From Sacculina carcini (Eukaryota; Arthropoda; Thecostraca; Sacculinidae), in contig OU696586.1 of NCBI GenBank assembly GCA_916048095.2, forward strand, positions 4,600,749-4,664,748: DNA of 64,000 nt, read 5' to 3'. A model generated the notes under the pieces. It saw only the letters and a list, made by a program, of their open reading frames with translations. It ran no database searches and was not told the DNA's origin. Position numbers and translations under genes: made by a program. Below are positions 9,747 to 22,169 of the stretch, one piece after another (within the stretch, counting starts at the first letter, position 1; each line of letters starts with the position of its first letter).

Positions 9747-11945
9747 ATGGAACGCTTTCTCAAACCAGAGAGGTTGGACTGTGACCCGTCCTCGTCTTCA
9801 GCGACACAAGAGTGGAAACACTGGTTCAAAACTTTCGAGCTTTTTCTGACAGTCGTTCCTCAAGGAAGCGCCAACAAGTTGGGACTACTAGTCAATTTTG
9901 TGTCTTCAAAGGTGTACGATACTATTTCTGACTGTGATACGTACGAAAAAGCTATCAAGTGTCTCAAGTCGCAGTATGTCAGACCATCAAACGAAGTGTT
10001 TGCCCGTCACCGACTGGCCACTCGGCGTCAGCAGGTGAGAGAGTCTCTTGACGAGAATTTTCAGGCTCTCAAAGTTCTCAGCAGAGAGTGCAATTTCCAG
10101 GCCGTCACTTCAACAAAATATTGTGACGAGTCTATACGTGACGCATTCATTGCTGGACTTCAGTCGTCAGCTATACGACAGCGCCTCCTGGAGAATACAA
10201 CATTGGAACTGACTACCATGTTTGACCAAGCGCGAGCTCTAGACTCGGCTCGGAATAACTCTGTTGTCTACGGTGAAACTCATGCGGCATGTGTCCCGGC
10301 CGACTCACTCTGTGAAAATAATGACACCACTGCTGTTACATGTGCTGTGAGTGCGAAATGTTTCTTTTGTGGTTTACAAAGACACCCTCGCTCAAGGTGT
10401 CCTGCTCGAGAAGCTGTCTGTCATAAATGTCAGAAAACTGGTCATTTTGCCAAAGTGTGTCGTGGAAGGCCGACAACAGCTGCTGCAAATACAGACGTGG
10501 ATTCTGGCGGCAAAATGATAGCATCTACTACGTCGGCAGCCACTCCGAGCTCATTGTCAAAGGCGGCTGTGAAGGTTTTCATTGCTAACGAGGAGGTTGA
10601 CGGTTTCGTAGATAGTGGTAGCTCGGAAAGTTTCATTCATCCGTGTCTCGTTAAACGCCACTCGCTAACTGTTCAGCCATCACCCAGTACTGTTTCCATG
10701 GCTTCAACTTCGTTCTCCACGCGAACGTCTGGACATTGTCTGGTCAATATCAGAGTTAATGGTCGACAATATGATAGGGTGCGTTTGACAGTCCTGCCTC
10801 AATTGTGTTCAGATATTATTCTGGGTCAAGATTTTCAGCAGATGCATGACAATGTAGTTTTGAAGTACGGAGGAGATCTGCCACCTCTCGTTGTCTGTGG
10901 ATTCAGTGCCATGAAAGTGGACCCACCTGAACTTTTCAAAAACATGACAGAAGATTGTCATCCGATTCCAACCAAGTCCAGGAGGTACTCACATCAAGAT
11001 CGGTTGTTCATCGAGAAAGAGACTCAGCGGCTATTGAAGGAAGGAGTCATTGAACCGTCAAATTCTCCTTGGCGTGCACAGATTGTTGTGGTCAAAGATG
11101 GCACGAAGAAATGGCGCATGGCTGTTGATTATTCGCAGACAGTAAACAAGTTCACGCTTCTCGACAGCTACCCTTTACCACGAATTGACGATACCGTGGA
11201 CAAAATTGCGCGTTACCGAATTTTCAGCACGATAGACTTGAGGAGTGCGTATCATCAGATCCCGATTCAGAATGAAGACAAGCCATATACGGCGTTTCAA
11301 GCTGGCGGCCGTTTATATCAGTTTACTCGAATTCCATTCGGAGTTACGAACGGCGTCGCCTGCTTCCAACGGATCATGGATTCTTTGATTCAGGAAGAAC
11401 AGCTCTCTGGGACGTTTGCCTACTTGGATGACGTCACCATATGTGGTATGACTCAAGAAGAGCATGACTCAAACCTTAAAAAATTCATGGCAGCGGCGAA
11501 AAGAAGAAACATCAGCTACAACGATGAAAAATGCTCATTCTCGACGAAGTGTCTCAGTATTCTAGGCTATGTGGTGGAAGATGGCAAGAAACGCCCAGAT
11601 CCAGAGAGACTTCGTCCTCTACGCGAATTATCTTTACCCAAGGACAGAAAGTCACTGAATCGATCATTGGGTTTGTTTGCGTATTATTCGCATTGGATCC
11701 ACAACTACTCTCAGAAGGTTCACCCGTTAAGCAGCACCACTACTTTTCCAGTCTCCAAGGAAGCTGAGATCGCTTTCGAAAAACTCAAGGGTGAAATAGG
11801 AAATTCAGTAGTGCAAGCGATTGATGAGACACTTCCTTTTGACGTGGAAACTGACGCGTCCGACGTGGCGATCGCCGCTGTACTGGCCCAGAATGGACGC
11901 CCTGTAGCGTTCTTTTCAAAAAACATTTCAAGGGCCCGAGAAATT
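9747..11945 (+). pseudogene. gag-pol part 1: Gag, protease, RT, start of RNase H (frame lost near 11945)
   Basis: ATG at 9747, 10 nt after the putative PBS. It encodes Gag with two CX2CX4HX4C zinc knuckles (about residues 205-218 and 225-238), then without a frameshift an aspartic protease (FVDSGSS, D289), a reverse transcriptase with the YLDD catalytic box at residues 559-562, and the start of RNase H (TDAS, D703). Gag and Pol in one frame is less usual than the frameshifted layout. The frame leaves the RNase H reading just after SRARE at about 11940-11950, where a 1-nt change shifts to the next frame. Without that, the reading would continue into the segment from 11956. Confidence 0.9.
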
Positions 11946-12440
11946 ATACGCATCGGTGGAAAAAGAAGCGCAGGCCATCATCGAAGCAGTCCGTCACTGG
12001 CGTCATTATCTAACTGGAAGACGTTTCATCATAAGGACTGATCAGAGATCTGTGAGCTTCATGTTTGACAAGCAACATAGAAGTAAGATAAAGAACGACA
12101 AAATTTTGCGTTGGCGTCTAGAGCTGTCCTGTTACGACTACGACATTGTTTTCCGACCAGGTCACGAGAATGTGACTCCTGACATATTCTCCAGGCCTCA
12201 TTGTGGAGCAGCCTGCAGTGGTGCCGATGCGTTGAGGTCTCTCCACGAAGCTTTATGTCATCCTGGCGTCACTCGCCTGTGTCATTTCATCAGGATCAAG
12301 AATTTGCCATATTCTGTAGAGGATGTTCGACAGGTCATCCGGTCATGCAAAGTGTGTGCCGAAGTCAAACCAAGATTTAATCGACCTGAGAAGACTAGTC
12401 TAATTAAAGCAACACAACCATTTGAACGTTTAAATATACG
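11946..12440 (+). pseudogene. gag-pol part 2: RNase H end and integrase zinc domain (second frame)
   Basis: Continues Pol in a different frame: EKEAQAIIEAVRHW...RTDQRS (RNase H C-terminal part) then an HHCC integrase zinc finger (histidines near 12244 and 12256, CKVC near 12346-12357). The domain content flows on from part 1 with no gap, so the break is a small indel. A second indel at about 12436-12446 falls in the codon region of the first integrase catalytic Asp, and the frame then runs to a TGA at 12484-12486. Confidence 0.85.
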
Positions 12441-13367
12441 TTCAAGGGACCTTTACCAAGCACAGATAAGAATTGCTATTTTCTGAATATCATAGACGAG
12501 TATTCTCGTTTTCCGTTTGTGTATCCATGTTCGAACATGACTGCCGCTACCGTCATCGACTGCCTTGCGCATCTATTCTCCATTTTTGGTATGCCGGCAT
12601 ACATACACAGCGACAGAGGATCGTCTTTCATGAGCAGGGAGGTTCAAGATTTCTTAATGAGAAAAGGAATAGCGTGCAGCAGAACAGCGAGCTACAATCC
12701 ACAAGGAAATGGTCAGGTTGAGCGTTTTAACGGAGTCATATGGAAAAGTGTTTTGATGGCTCTGAAGTCTCGTGGTCTTCAGACACAGCACTGGCAGACT
12801 GTTTTGCCGGATGTTCTGCATTCTATACGCTCGTTGTTGTGCACATCTATCAATTCAACTCCACATGAAAGATTATTCAACTTCACACGACGTTCTTCTT
12901 CAGGTGCGTCGGTTCCTTCTTGGCTCTGTCATCCAGGTCCTGTTCTTCTGAAGCGCCACGTACGGGCAAGCAAAAATGAACCTCTTGTTGAAGAAGTGGA
13001 ACTCATACAGGCAAATTCACATTATGCTCATATTCGAAATCGAGCAGGTGTCGAAACGACCGTATCTACAAGACATTTGGCACCATCACATATTTCTACT
13101 GATCGTGAGTCTACTGTTATCTCCAGTGATGCTGTGAATGAACCGGCGACTCGAGCTGACGCGTCGAGCCCTACCACTCCGGCGAATACTGATTTTTCAA
13201 ACTCAGATCCTTCCGGACCACAGGCATCCAGACACTCGGGTGAGACTGGTGGCGAAGCAAACGACGAAAGTAGAGTCGAAGCTGGTGATGAGGTTCAGAC
13301 TGTCTGAAGGTCGAGTCGCGTCCGTAGACCGCCCAGTCGTTTTGGAGACTATGCTTGCGATTTTTAG
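12441..13367 (+). pseudogene. gag-pol part 3: integrase core and C-terminus (third frame, internal TGA)
   Basis: Third frame of Pol. It carries the second catalytic Asp (IHSDRGSSF, codon 12612) and the catalytic Glu (GQVERFNG, codon 12720), with 35 residues between them: the D35E signature. A Ser/Thr/Pro-rich tail follows. An in-frame TGA at 13305-13307 interrupts it; the same frame continues as an Arg-rich end (RSSRVRRPPSRFGDY) to TAG 13365-13367, so the TGA is probably a point mutation. No chromodomain or GPY/F motif was recognised. Confidence 0.85.
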
Positions 13368-13377
13368 AGGGGGAGAT
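13364..13377 (+). promoter_or_regulatory. Polypurine tract
   Basis: TTAGAGGGGGAGAT directly precedes the 3' LTR; AGAGGGGGAGA is the expected plus-strand primer of an LTR retrotransposon. Confidence 0.8.
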
Positions 13378-13684
13378 TGTTATGAAATCTTGGCTATTTT
13401 TGTGCGCTCATCTGGCAGCGCTGTGGGTATTTTCTGTATAACAACAACAACATATTTTGTCTTTCACCATCGTGTTTTGCGTGCACATCTCCGGGTATAT
13501 TTCTGTATTAAATATTCTGTAAATAGCTCATTTTGGGCAATCATTTTGTTTAATTGTGTACTTACAATTATCCTGTATATATAACGTTTTATGGTTCACA
13601 TATCCATTTGTACTTTCTTTTGTTTCAGGAGATGTGTGTTTTGTGATGAATAAAGCCTATCGTTGAGGCCAATCTTTCATAACA
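13378..13684 (+). repeat. 3' LTR
   Basis: 307 bp, same sequence as 9411-9717 wherever compared, followed by the CATGT target duplication and resumption of the interrupted satellite monomer. Confidence 0.93.
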
Positions 13685-14014
13685 CATGTTTTATATTGAG
13701 TTTTTGGGTATCAATTATAGTGCGTTGAGTATAACATAAAATTTTCTACACAGTGGTATAACGTGTATAGTTGTACCATTGCTGGTTTAGGAGGAGTAGT
13801 CTTCAGAAAATTGACCAAAATTTTCGCATTTTTCAGGGTTCATTTTGTCTTTTCACCGCTATAACTTTTTTTGGTCTCATTTTTGAAATTTAAAATTTAA
13901 TCTAAAGTATAGACAAAAAAATTTCCAACGTGATGCTATATATTGTTAGCAGGTACGCCAAGTGGCGGTTGAGTATTAGCTGATAGAAAATGGACCAAGG
14001 ATGGTGAACACACA

Positions 14015-14016
<2 letters not shown>

Positions 14017-14051
<35 letters not shown>
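14017..14051. repeat. (CA)n microsatellite at element end (copy A)
   Basis: (CA)n tract followed by GAGGATCTCTTTTAT and immediately by CTAGCATTAAAACCC of the next copy: a direct tail-to-head junction. Equivalent tracts end the other copies (24906-24976, 29974-30053, 35376-35398), with a CAGA version at 37347-37380. Confidence 0.85.
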
Positions 14052-14053
<2 letters not shown>

Positions 14054-17000
14054 GATCTCTTTTATTATATACTAGCATTAAAACCCGCCCGTTGTGCGGA
14101 ACAATTCATAAAAATATTGCAAATTAAAAATAAATAAGGCCAACTCACAAAAACCTTAATCAATTAAAAAGTCTAAATTTCATTATTTTTAATTTTATTT
14201 TGACAAAATATTTTCACTCAGCCCCCCTCATATTTAAACCCGGCCGACGTGCGGAATAATTCAGAACTCGAACACCATCCGTTCTGGTTCATGAAGTCAA
14301 ATCCATTAGTTTTGTATATGAATTTATTCTACACGGTGAAATTGAACGTTTTATTGCTGCCCGCGGGACATTTTTATTTCATAAAAATGAGCCATCGCTT
14401 CGTTTGCGTTTGAAGCCCCTGATCATTGAACCAGCGAAACATGAACCAGCGCAATTATGTCACCTCATATTCAAGCATACATACACAGACAGACAGATAA
14501 TTTCTTCTTTATGTATATATATAGCATTAAAACCCGCCCGTTGTGCGGAGCAATTCATAACATGAAATTCATATTCAATTCATAAAAAAATATGGAAAAA
14601 TATGGATGAAGTAGGGTTCACTCATAAAAATATTCATCTATTGAAAATTATAAGTTTAATTATTTTTATTTCGACAAAATATTTCCCCTCAGCCCGCCTG
14701 AGTCATTTTTAAACCCGCCCGTCGTGCTGAATAATTCAGAACTCGAACACGATCCGTTCTGGATCTTGAAGTCAAATCCATTGGTTTTGTGTATGGATTA
14801 ATTCTACAGGGTAAATTGAACGTTCTATTGTCTATAGTTGCTGCCCACGGAGCATTTTTATTAAAAAAATACCTTTTTTCAAATGAATCATTTGAAAAAA
14901 TGAACTAAAAAATGGAAAAACTTTGTTTATACCCGCCCGTCGTGCGGAACAATTCATACAATAAAATTCATATTTGAAGTCAAATCCATTGGTTTTGTGT
15001 ATGGATTAATTCTACAGGGGAAATTGAACGTTCTATTGTCTATAGTTGCTGCCCGCGGAGCATTTTTATATTAAAAAATTACCTTTCTTAAATTAACCAT
15101 TTGAAAAAATGAACTAAAAAATGGAAACACTTTTTTAAACCTGCCCGTCGTGCGGAACAATTCATACAATAAAACTCATATCAAATCCATAAAATTTAAT
15201 GAATACAAATTGAAAACCAAAAAATGTAACCTATAAATATCTTAACCAATATAAGAGTCTGAATGTGCATATTTTTGTTCTTATTTTGACAAATATTATC
15301 CCTCAACCCGCCTGATATATAAATCTGCCCGTCGTGTGGTATAATTCAGAACACAAACACGAAACAAACAATGAAAGATGATGAAAATTTTTCATCAGAA
15401 TGTTTCCAAACTATATTTATTACTTAACATCATTCCCCAATATCATTTGCCTAAGCACTATTTTACTTTTACCGTTATAATATTTATTGCTAAAATTTAT
15501 ATATTTTCCGCTATCATTAAAACCCAATATAACCTGAGTCAAACCTACCCAACCCAACCCAACCATTCAATCTTGACCGAACTCAGCCTAGTCTGAGGTG
15601 ATTTAACTTATTAGTTTGTGATCACAATACATACTGATTCGATCATAATTTGTAATCAGAAGACTGAGATTATCTACCCCAGGGGTCCCAAGCACGCGGC
15701 CACCAATACTTATCTCTCAACCCGCCAATATAGTATCGGAACCAAACTGTAAGGCAGCTAAATTCACATTTGTTACATAATGCGATATAATTATACACCA
15801 TTATCATATTATCTCATAATTCCCGGTTAATGCTTCCACTAATGCATCATATTCATACAGTTGTTATTTTTTGGATTACACCGATATTACAGCCCTTGAT
15901 ATTACAGCCGATATTATATTATGCAATGTATATTCTGCTACGTATTATTCCTAATACATATATCATCAGATCGCAAAATATATTTAAAGGTTCACATCAT
16001 TCTCCAAAATCATTTGCTTAAGAGCTATTCTACTTTTATCGCTAGAATATTTACTGCTAGCAAAATATCATATACCTCGCTATCATTTTAACCCACTCTT
16101 TATAGATACATTTAAGCCCGCCCGTCGTGCGGAACAGTTCATAAAATATAATTAATATTCAATTCATAAAAACATTAGTGAAAACTGAAAAAGAAAATCA
16201 AACCCATAGGAAAGTTTTAGCCAATATAAAAGTCTAAATGTGAAATTTATGTTTCAATTTAGAAAACATGTTTTTCCACAACCAGCCACATATTTAAAGC
16301 TGCTTGTCGTGCGGAATAATTCAGAACTCAAACACGAAACAAACATAAAGAAAATTGATGAAAAACGACCAACAGAAAAAGTCAAATTTGTAAATTCTTG
16401 TTTTAATTATTGACGATGTTTTTCCCTCAACACTACTCAAATTCACACCCGTCCTTCGTGTGTAGTAATTCAGATGTGTAACACTATCAAAACAATGAAA
16501 CTTTCGGTCATCTCTATTATTCCAGATTAATTCTTCCGCTAAAACAGCATATGCATATAGTTGGCATTGCATGATATTACATGATATAGCATGGCATTGC
16601 ATGATACCCGTATCCTTATGCAACTTAAGCGTATGCAGCTTGAAATTAAACCAATTAAATTACACAGTAAAATTCAGTAGTTTACTTTGTTCCCAGTAGC
16701 ATTTTATCCGCCCGTCGTGCGGAACAATTAATGTGTAAATATTGAGGACAATAATGACTTTCTATTCAGTATAGTGTAGCATTAATTAAACTGTACGCAA
16801 TGAAACCACACCATCCATGCTTGGAGCTGATATGATGCATTCTGAATTCTGGTTGGGCTTCAGTGAAATTTAACCAGTGTATATTCCTGTGTAATTGCAA
16901 GTTGGCATAATAGCTGTCAAATTGGCAATATGTCCTTTTGACTTTACACCGCCGTAACTTCCTTCAGATACACTTTGGGAAATTACAAATTATACCGTAT

Positions 17001-18389
17001 TGTAGAAAACAACATTTCTAGCACGATGGTATAATTTACTTTTATGTATAACAAATAGTTACTGAGAAATAGTAGAAAAATGAATTAATTTTAGTCACCT
17101 GGTGTTCAAGTGTAATTAGGGATGTATTTGAGAATTTTGCCAATTTTATACGTTTTTTGTATCATTTGTGGGTATAAATTACAAATAAGGAGGCGGAGGA
17201 ATTCATAAAATGGAATTAATATTCATAAAAATTCATATTCATAAAAAATATTCCTAATTTAAAAAGAAAATGAAAACTCATAAGTGTCTCACTCAATAGG
17301 AAAGTCCAAGTGTGAATATTTTTATTTTTATTTTTAAATAATATTTTCCCTCAACCCGCCTCATATATAAACCCAACCATTGTGCGAAATAATTCAGAAC
17401 ACAAACATGTAACAAACAATGCAAATTCTAGCATGGAAACCAGCCCGTCGTGCGAAACAGTTCATACTATTAAATTTGTATTCAATTCATAAGAGAAAAT
17501 AAATATGAATTAAAAAAGAGTTGAGTAAACCCCAAAAAATCCAATTTAAACCTGCCCGTCGTGCTGAATAATTCAGAACTCTGACACAAAACAATGAAAA
17601 ATGACTAATTTTTTTATCATAATGTTTTCAAAATATATTTATAACTCAACATCACCATCTAGCATTAAAACCCGCCCTTTGTGCAGAACAATAAATAAAG
17701 TAAAATGAATATTAAATTAATAAAAAATGATTAGAAATTAAAAAAGACAAAGTAAACCCATAAAAAGTCTTAACCAATAGAAAAGTCTAAATGTGAATGT
17801 TTTATCTTAGATGTGGCAAAATATATTCCCTCGAACTGCCTCGTATTTAAACCCGCCCGTCGTGCGGAACTATAAATAGAATATAATGAATCAAAAAGCA
17901 AAAATCTTATCCAATAGAAAAATATAAATTTGTAAATTCTTGATTTAATTATTCACGAAGTTTTTTTCCTCAACAGTGCTCAAGTTCACACCCATCCTCC
18001 GTGTGTAGTAATTCAGAAGTGTAACACTATCAAAACAATGAAACCTTCTGTCATCTCTATAATTCCAGATTTATGCGTCCGCTAAAAAGCATATTCATAT
18101 AGTTGGCATTGCATGATATTACAACCCATATCCTAATGCAACTTAAGCTTATGCAACTTGAAATTAAACCAATTAAATTATACAGCAAAATTCAGTAGTT
18201 AACTTTGTTCCCAGTAGTATTTTACCCGCCCGTCGGGCGGAACAATTCATGTGTAAATATTGAGGACAATAAAGCCTTTCTATTCAGTATAGTGTAGCAT
18301 TAATTAAACTGTACCCAATAAAACCACACCATCCATGCTTGGAGCAAATATGATGCATTTTTAATTGTGGTTGGGCTTCAGTGAAATTT

Positions 18390-20397
18390 AATCGGTGTAT
18401 ATTCCTGTGTAATCGCAAGTGCGCATAATAGCTGTCAAATTGGCAATATGTCTTTTTCACTTTAGACCGCCGTAACTTCCTTCAGATACACTTAGGAAAA
18501 TTACAAATTATACCGTATTGTAGAAAACAAAATTTCTAGCACGATGGTATAATTTATTTTTATGTATAACGAAGAGTTACTGAGATATAGTAGAAAAATC
18601 AATTAATTTTAGTCGACCGGTGTTCAAGTGTAATTTTGGATGTATTTGAGAATTTTGCCAATTTTACACGTTTTTTGTATCATTTGTGGGTATAAATTAT
18701 AGCTTATCTTGTAGAACACAAAATTCTCTACACAGTAGTATATTCGTGTGTAATCGCAAGTGCGTAAATTGTGATTGGACTTCAGTGAAATTAAATCAGT
18801 GTATATTCATGTGTAATCGCAAGTGCGCATAATAGCTGTCAAATTGGCAACATGACAATTTTACTTTACACCGCCGTAACTTCCTTCAGATACACTTTGG
18901 AAAATTAAAAATTATACCGTATTGTAGAAAACAAGATTTCTAGCACGATGGTATAATTTATTTTTATGTGTAACAAACAGTTATTGATAAATAGTAGAAA
19001 AATGAATTAATTTTAGTCGCCCGGTGTTCAAGTGTAATTTTGGATGTATTTGATAATTTTGTCAATTTTACACGTTTTTTGTATCATTTTTGGGTATAAA
19101 TTATAACTTATCTTGTAGAACACAAAATTATCTACACAGTAGTATAATTGCAAGTGCGCATAATAGCTGTCAAATTGGCAATATTTCCTATTGAATTTAC
19201 ACCGCCGTAACTTACTTCAGAAATACTTTGGAAAATTACAAATTATAATACATTATAGTGTAGAGAATTTTGTGCTCTACAAGATAAGCTATAATTTATA
19301 CCCACAAATGATACAAAAAACGTGTAAAATTGGCAAAATTCTCAAATACATCCCAAATTACACTTGAACACCAGGTGACTAAAATTAATTCATTTTTCTA
19401 CTATTTCTCAGTAACTATTTGTCATACGCAAAAATAAATTATACCATCGTGCTAGAAATCTTGTTTTCTATAATACGGTATAATTTGTAATTTTCCAAAG
19501 TATATCTGGAGTAAGTTACGGCGGTGTAAAGTCAAAAGGACAAATTGCCAATTTGACAGCTATTATGCGCACTTGCGATTACACAGGAATATACTACTGT
19601 GTATATAATTTTGTGTTCTACAAGATAAACTATAATATACCCAAAAATGATACAAAAAACGTGTAAAATTGGCAAAATTCTCAAATACATCCAAAATTAC
19701 ACTTGAACACCGGGCGACTAAATTTTTTTCATTTTTCTACTATTTTTCAGGAATTGTTTGTCACACATTAAAATAAATTATACCATCGTGCTAGAAATTT
19801 TGTTTTCTACAATACGGTATAATTTGTAATTTTCCAAAGTGTATCTAAAGGAAGTTACGGCTGTGTAAAGTCAAAAGCACATATTACCAATTTGACAGCT
19901 ATTATGCGCACTTGCGATTACACATGAATATACACTGATTTAATTTCACTGAAGTCCAATCACAATTTACGCACTTGCGATTACACAGGAATACACTAAA
20001 GTGTAGAGAATTTTGTGTTCTACAAGAAGAGTTATAATTTATACCCACAAATGATACAAAAAACGTGTAAAATTGGCAAAATTCTCAAATACATCCAAAA
20101 TTTCACTTGAACACCGGGTGACTAAAATATATTCATTTTTCTACCTATTTCTCAAGAATTTTTGTCACACATTAAAATAAATAATACCATCGTGCTAGAA
20201 ATTTTGTTTTCTACAATACGGTATAATTTGTAATTTTCCAAAGTGTATCTAAAGGAAGTTACTGCGGTGTAAAGTCAAAAGCACATATTACAATTTGACA
20301 GCTATTATGCGCACTTGCGATTACACAGGAATATACTACTGTGTAGATAATTATGTGTTCTACAAGATAAGCCATAATTTATACCCACAAATGATAC
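18390..20397. repeat. Large inverted repeat of B-satellite monomers
   Basis: Up to about 19255 the 340-bp monomers read forward (e.g. ACTTTGGAAAATTACAAATT). From about 19258 the reverse complement is read (e.g. ATTATGCGCACTTGCGATTA at 19562, 19899 and 20307). Arms are about 0.9-1.1 kb of imperfect satellite pointing at each other, with the turn near 19256. This is a potential hairpin or cruciform. Confidence 0.75.
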
Positions 20398-20401
20398 GGT
20401 T

Positions 20402-20909
20402 GAAACGAAACCAATTTGAAACCTCATTATTCCATGTGTGCCCTAAAGTGACTACAACAAAAAACAGCTGACATATAATATATTCATGTAAAATAGGTGT
20501 TTTCTGTATATATATATATGTGCTGTGTTTTTACACTACGCCACAAAAGGTTCTATTTTTAGACGCGGTGGCTTGGAAATACCTGGAAAAAACATCAAAA
20601 CAACTGTGTGTGGAAGTCATGTGCTTGGCACATGTGTGCAGCTGCAGTTTGCAAAATTCACTTGCCAAGCACATGACTTCCACACACAGTTGTTTTAATG
20701 TTTTTTCCAGGTATTTCCAAGCCACCGCGTCTAAAAATAGAACCTTTTATGTAACCTTTTGAACCGTAGTGTAAAAACACAGCACATATATTTATATATA
20801 TATACAGAAAACACCTATTTTACATGAATATATTATATGTCAGCTGTTTTTTGTTGTAGTCACTTTAGGGCACACATGGAATAATGAGGTTTCAAATTGG
20901 TTTCGTTTC
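20402..20909. mobile_element. 508-bp palindromic (foldback/MITE-like) element
   Basis: Left end GAAACGAAACCAATTTGAAA and right end TTTCAAATTGGTTTCGTTTC are exact reverse complements. The two halves mirror each other almost throughout (GACGCGGTGGCTTGGAAATA on the left, TATTTCCAAGCCACCGCGTC on the right), with a short unpaired centre near 20640-20665. Open frames on the two strands of the palindrome translate to the same peptide, a consequence of symmetry rather than coding. No clear target duplication; the flanking satellite does not resume on the right. Confidence 0.75.
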
Positions 20910-21139
20910 TGGTGCTCAAAAAGGTATATACACACGTTAATTAATATAAAAATAAATATAAAAAACAACCAAGGTCGTGCTCGAAAATGTTTTTGCTCAA
21001 ACACAAGTTTTCATCGGCAAAGAGTTTCAGTAACAATTGCATCGCCAAATGGCTGCTGTAAATAATTGAGCGAAAACATTGTGATTAGCGCAGTTGATTT
21101 GTTCATGGCTTATCTAGAGAGGTCGAAATAAACTGTGCT
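20910..21139. other. Unassigned A/T-rich stretch
   Basis: No homology to the array and no coding frame seen. It may be part of the insertion that brought in the LINE relic on its right. Confidence 0.3.
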
Positions 21140-22130
21140 GAATGAGGTCTTCAACGTTGGGTTGGGTGGGTATTTTTGGGGTAATTGGGTATTTTTGTGT
21201 AAGGGGGTATTTTTAGGTAACAATTACCTGCAAAATTACCTAACCAACCACTCACACAATTACCTAACCAATTACTCGCACAATTACCTGAGTAATGGTT
21301 TCAGCATGTGGGTCGAAGGTGAGTTTATCGTTCATCATGACACCCAGGACGGTGAGATTAGATTCATCATGACACCCATGACGGTGAGATTAGATTCATC
21401 ATGACACCCAGGACGGTGAGATTAGATTCATCATGACACCCAGGACGGTGAGATTAGATTCATGATGACACCCAGGATGGTGAGATTCGATTCATCATGA
21501 CACCCAGGACGGTGAGATTAGATTCATCATGACACCCAGGACGGTGAGATTAGATTCATCATGACACCCAGGACGGTGAGATTAGATACATCATGACACC
21601 CATGACGGTGAGATTAGACTCATCATGACACCCAGGTCGGTGAGATTAGATTTATCATGACACCCAGGACGGTGAGATTAGATTCATCATGACACCCAGG
21701 ACACGAACCACGCAAATCGTCTGTACTATTTCACCGCCAATTTTATACTCGCACGAGCACAACTGCTTTCTGTGTGTAACGCTGAGCTTTCAACATTTGA
21801 TTGAGTCAAGTCTCAACTCGCATTCACCGCAGCAGGTACAAGAACGGCTAATTAGACACTGTATAATCTGGCCATCTGTAGCCATCTCGACACAATGAAG
21901 AATTGATGATATCGTCAGCGTAGAGTAGCGCCGAGTCTCCCAAGCTCACTGCTAGGTCATTGACGAGTATGTCAAACAGGAGCGGACTCAGTACGGACTC
22001 AGTATGGATCCCTCCGGCACTCGGCTGGTTTCATCGGACCCCTGTGACGCTCTACCGTTGAGCAACACGCGCTGTTTGCGAGAAACGACAAACAGAAACG
22101 ACTGCAGCATTTTCCAATTCGGCCCGAAGG
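21140..22130 (-). pseudogene. LINE RT relic (minus strand) with internal minisatellite
   Basis: Reverse-strand reading from about 22130 gives SRKQRVLLNGRAS, then a degraded GSILSP motif (one frame change), LLFDILVNDLAVSLGDSALL and the catalytic box YADDII (codons about 21923-21905). Further left it decays, but VLGVMMNDKLT-like residues at about 21340-21310 match the xLGVxxDxKLT segment of CR1/Jockey-type RTs, as in the relic at 54675-54896. Many stops and frame changes: dead. Confidence 0.65.
21330..21703. repeat. 32-bp minisatellite, ~12 copies
   Basis: Unit GATTCATCATGACACCCAGG followed by ACGGTGAGATTA, period 32 bp (e.g. GATTC at 21361 and 21393), with scattered single-base variants. No variable spacers between units, so not CRISPR-like. 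The unit lies inside, and is derived from, the LINE RT reading on the minus strand. Confidence 0.85.
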
Positions 22131-22169
22131 TCCGAATTGATTATTTTTTTGCCCTGCACTGATTGCAAA

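Larger units (their letters stand above)
9406..13689 (+). mobile_element. Ty3/Gypsy-type LTR retrotransposon with 5-bp target duplication
   Basis: Complete element of 4274 bp (9411-13684): 307-bp LTRs at each end (TGTTATGAAATC...TTTCATAACA), one fused gag-pol region in PR-RT-RNaseH-IN order, a purine tract before the 3' LTR, and a CATGT duplication at 9406-9410 and 13685-13689. The empty site (TTTTACATGTTTTATATT) survives in other array copies, e.g. about 24603, proving insertion into the pre-existing repeat. No env-like frame and no chromodomain were seen. The two LTRs appear identical by eye, implying recent insertion, yet pol carries two frameshifts and one stop. Confidence 0.93.
4081..14075 (-). 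repeat. Repeat-array copy A (hairpin-ended element; interrupted by LINE and LTR insertions)
   Basis: Starts CTAGCATTAAAACCCGCCCGTTGTGCGG and ends in (CA)n at about 14017-14051 followed by GAGGATCTCTTTTAT. Without the LINE segment (4310-5649) and the LTR element (9411-13689) it is about 4.3 kb. 5880-7870 holds hairpin-type A monomers (CCCGCCCGTCGTGCGGAA(C/T)AATTCA...). 7985-9110 holds three B satellite monomers of 340-341 bp, and 9110-9410 plus 13690-14016 are diverged terminal B monomers. Minus strand is given because the 3' hairpin-CTAG end faces left. It encodes no protein of its own; short open frames in it recur in every copy and are not genes. Confidence 0.6.

Noticed and set aside
20520..20762. 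Matching open frames on both strands in the palindrome
   Set aside because: Identical peptides on opposite strands are a consequence of the palindrome's symmetry.
21330..21703. Regular 32-bp repeats resembling a CRISPR array
   Set aside because: Units are contiguous with no unique spacers, the DNA is animal nuclear, and the unit is LINE-derived.
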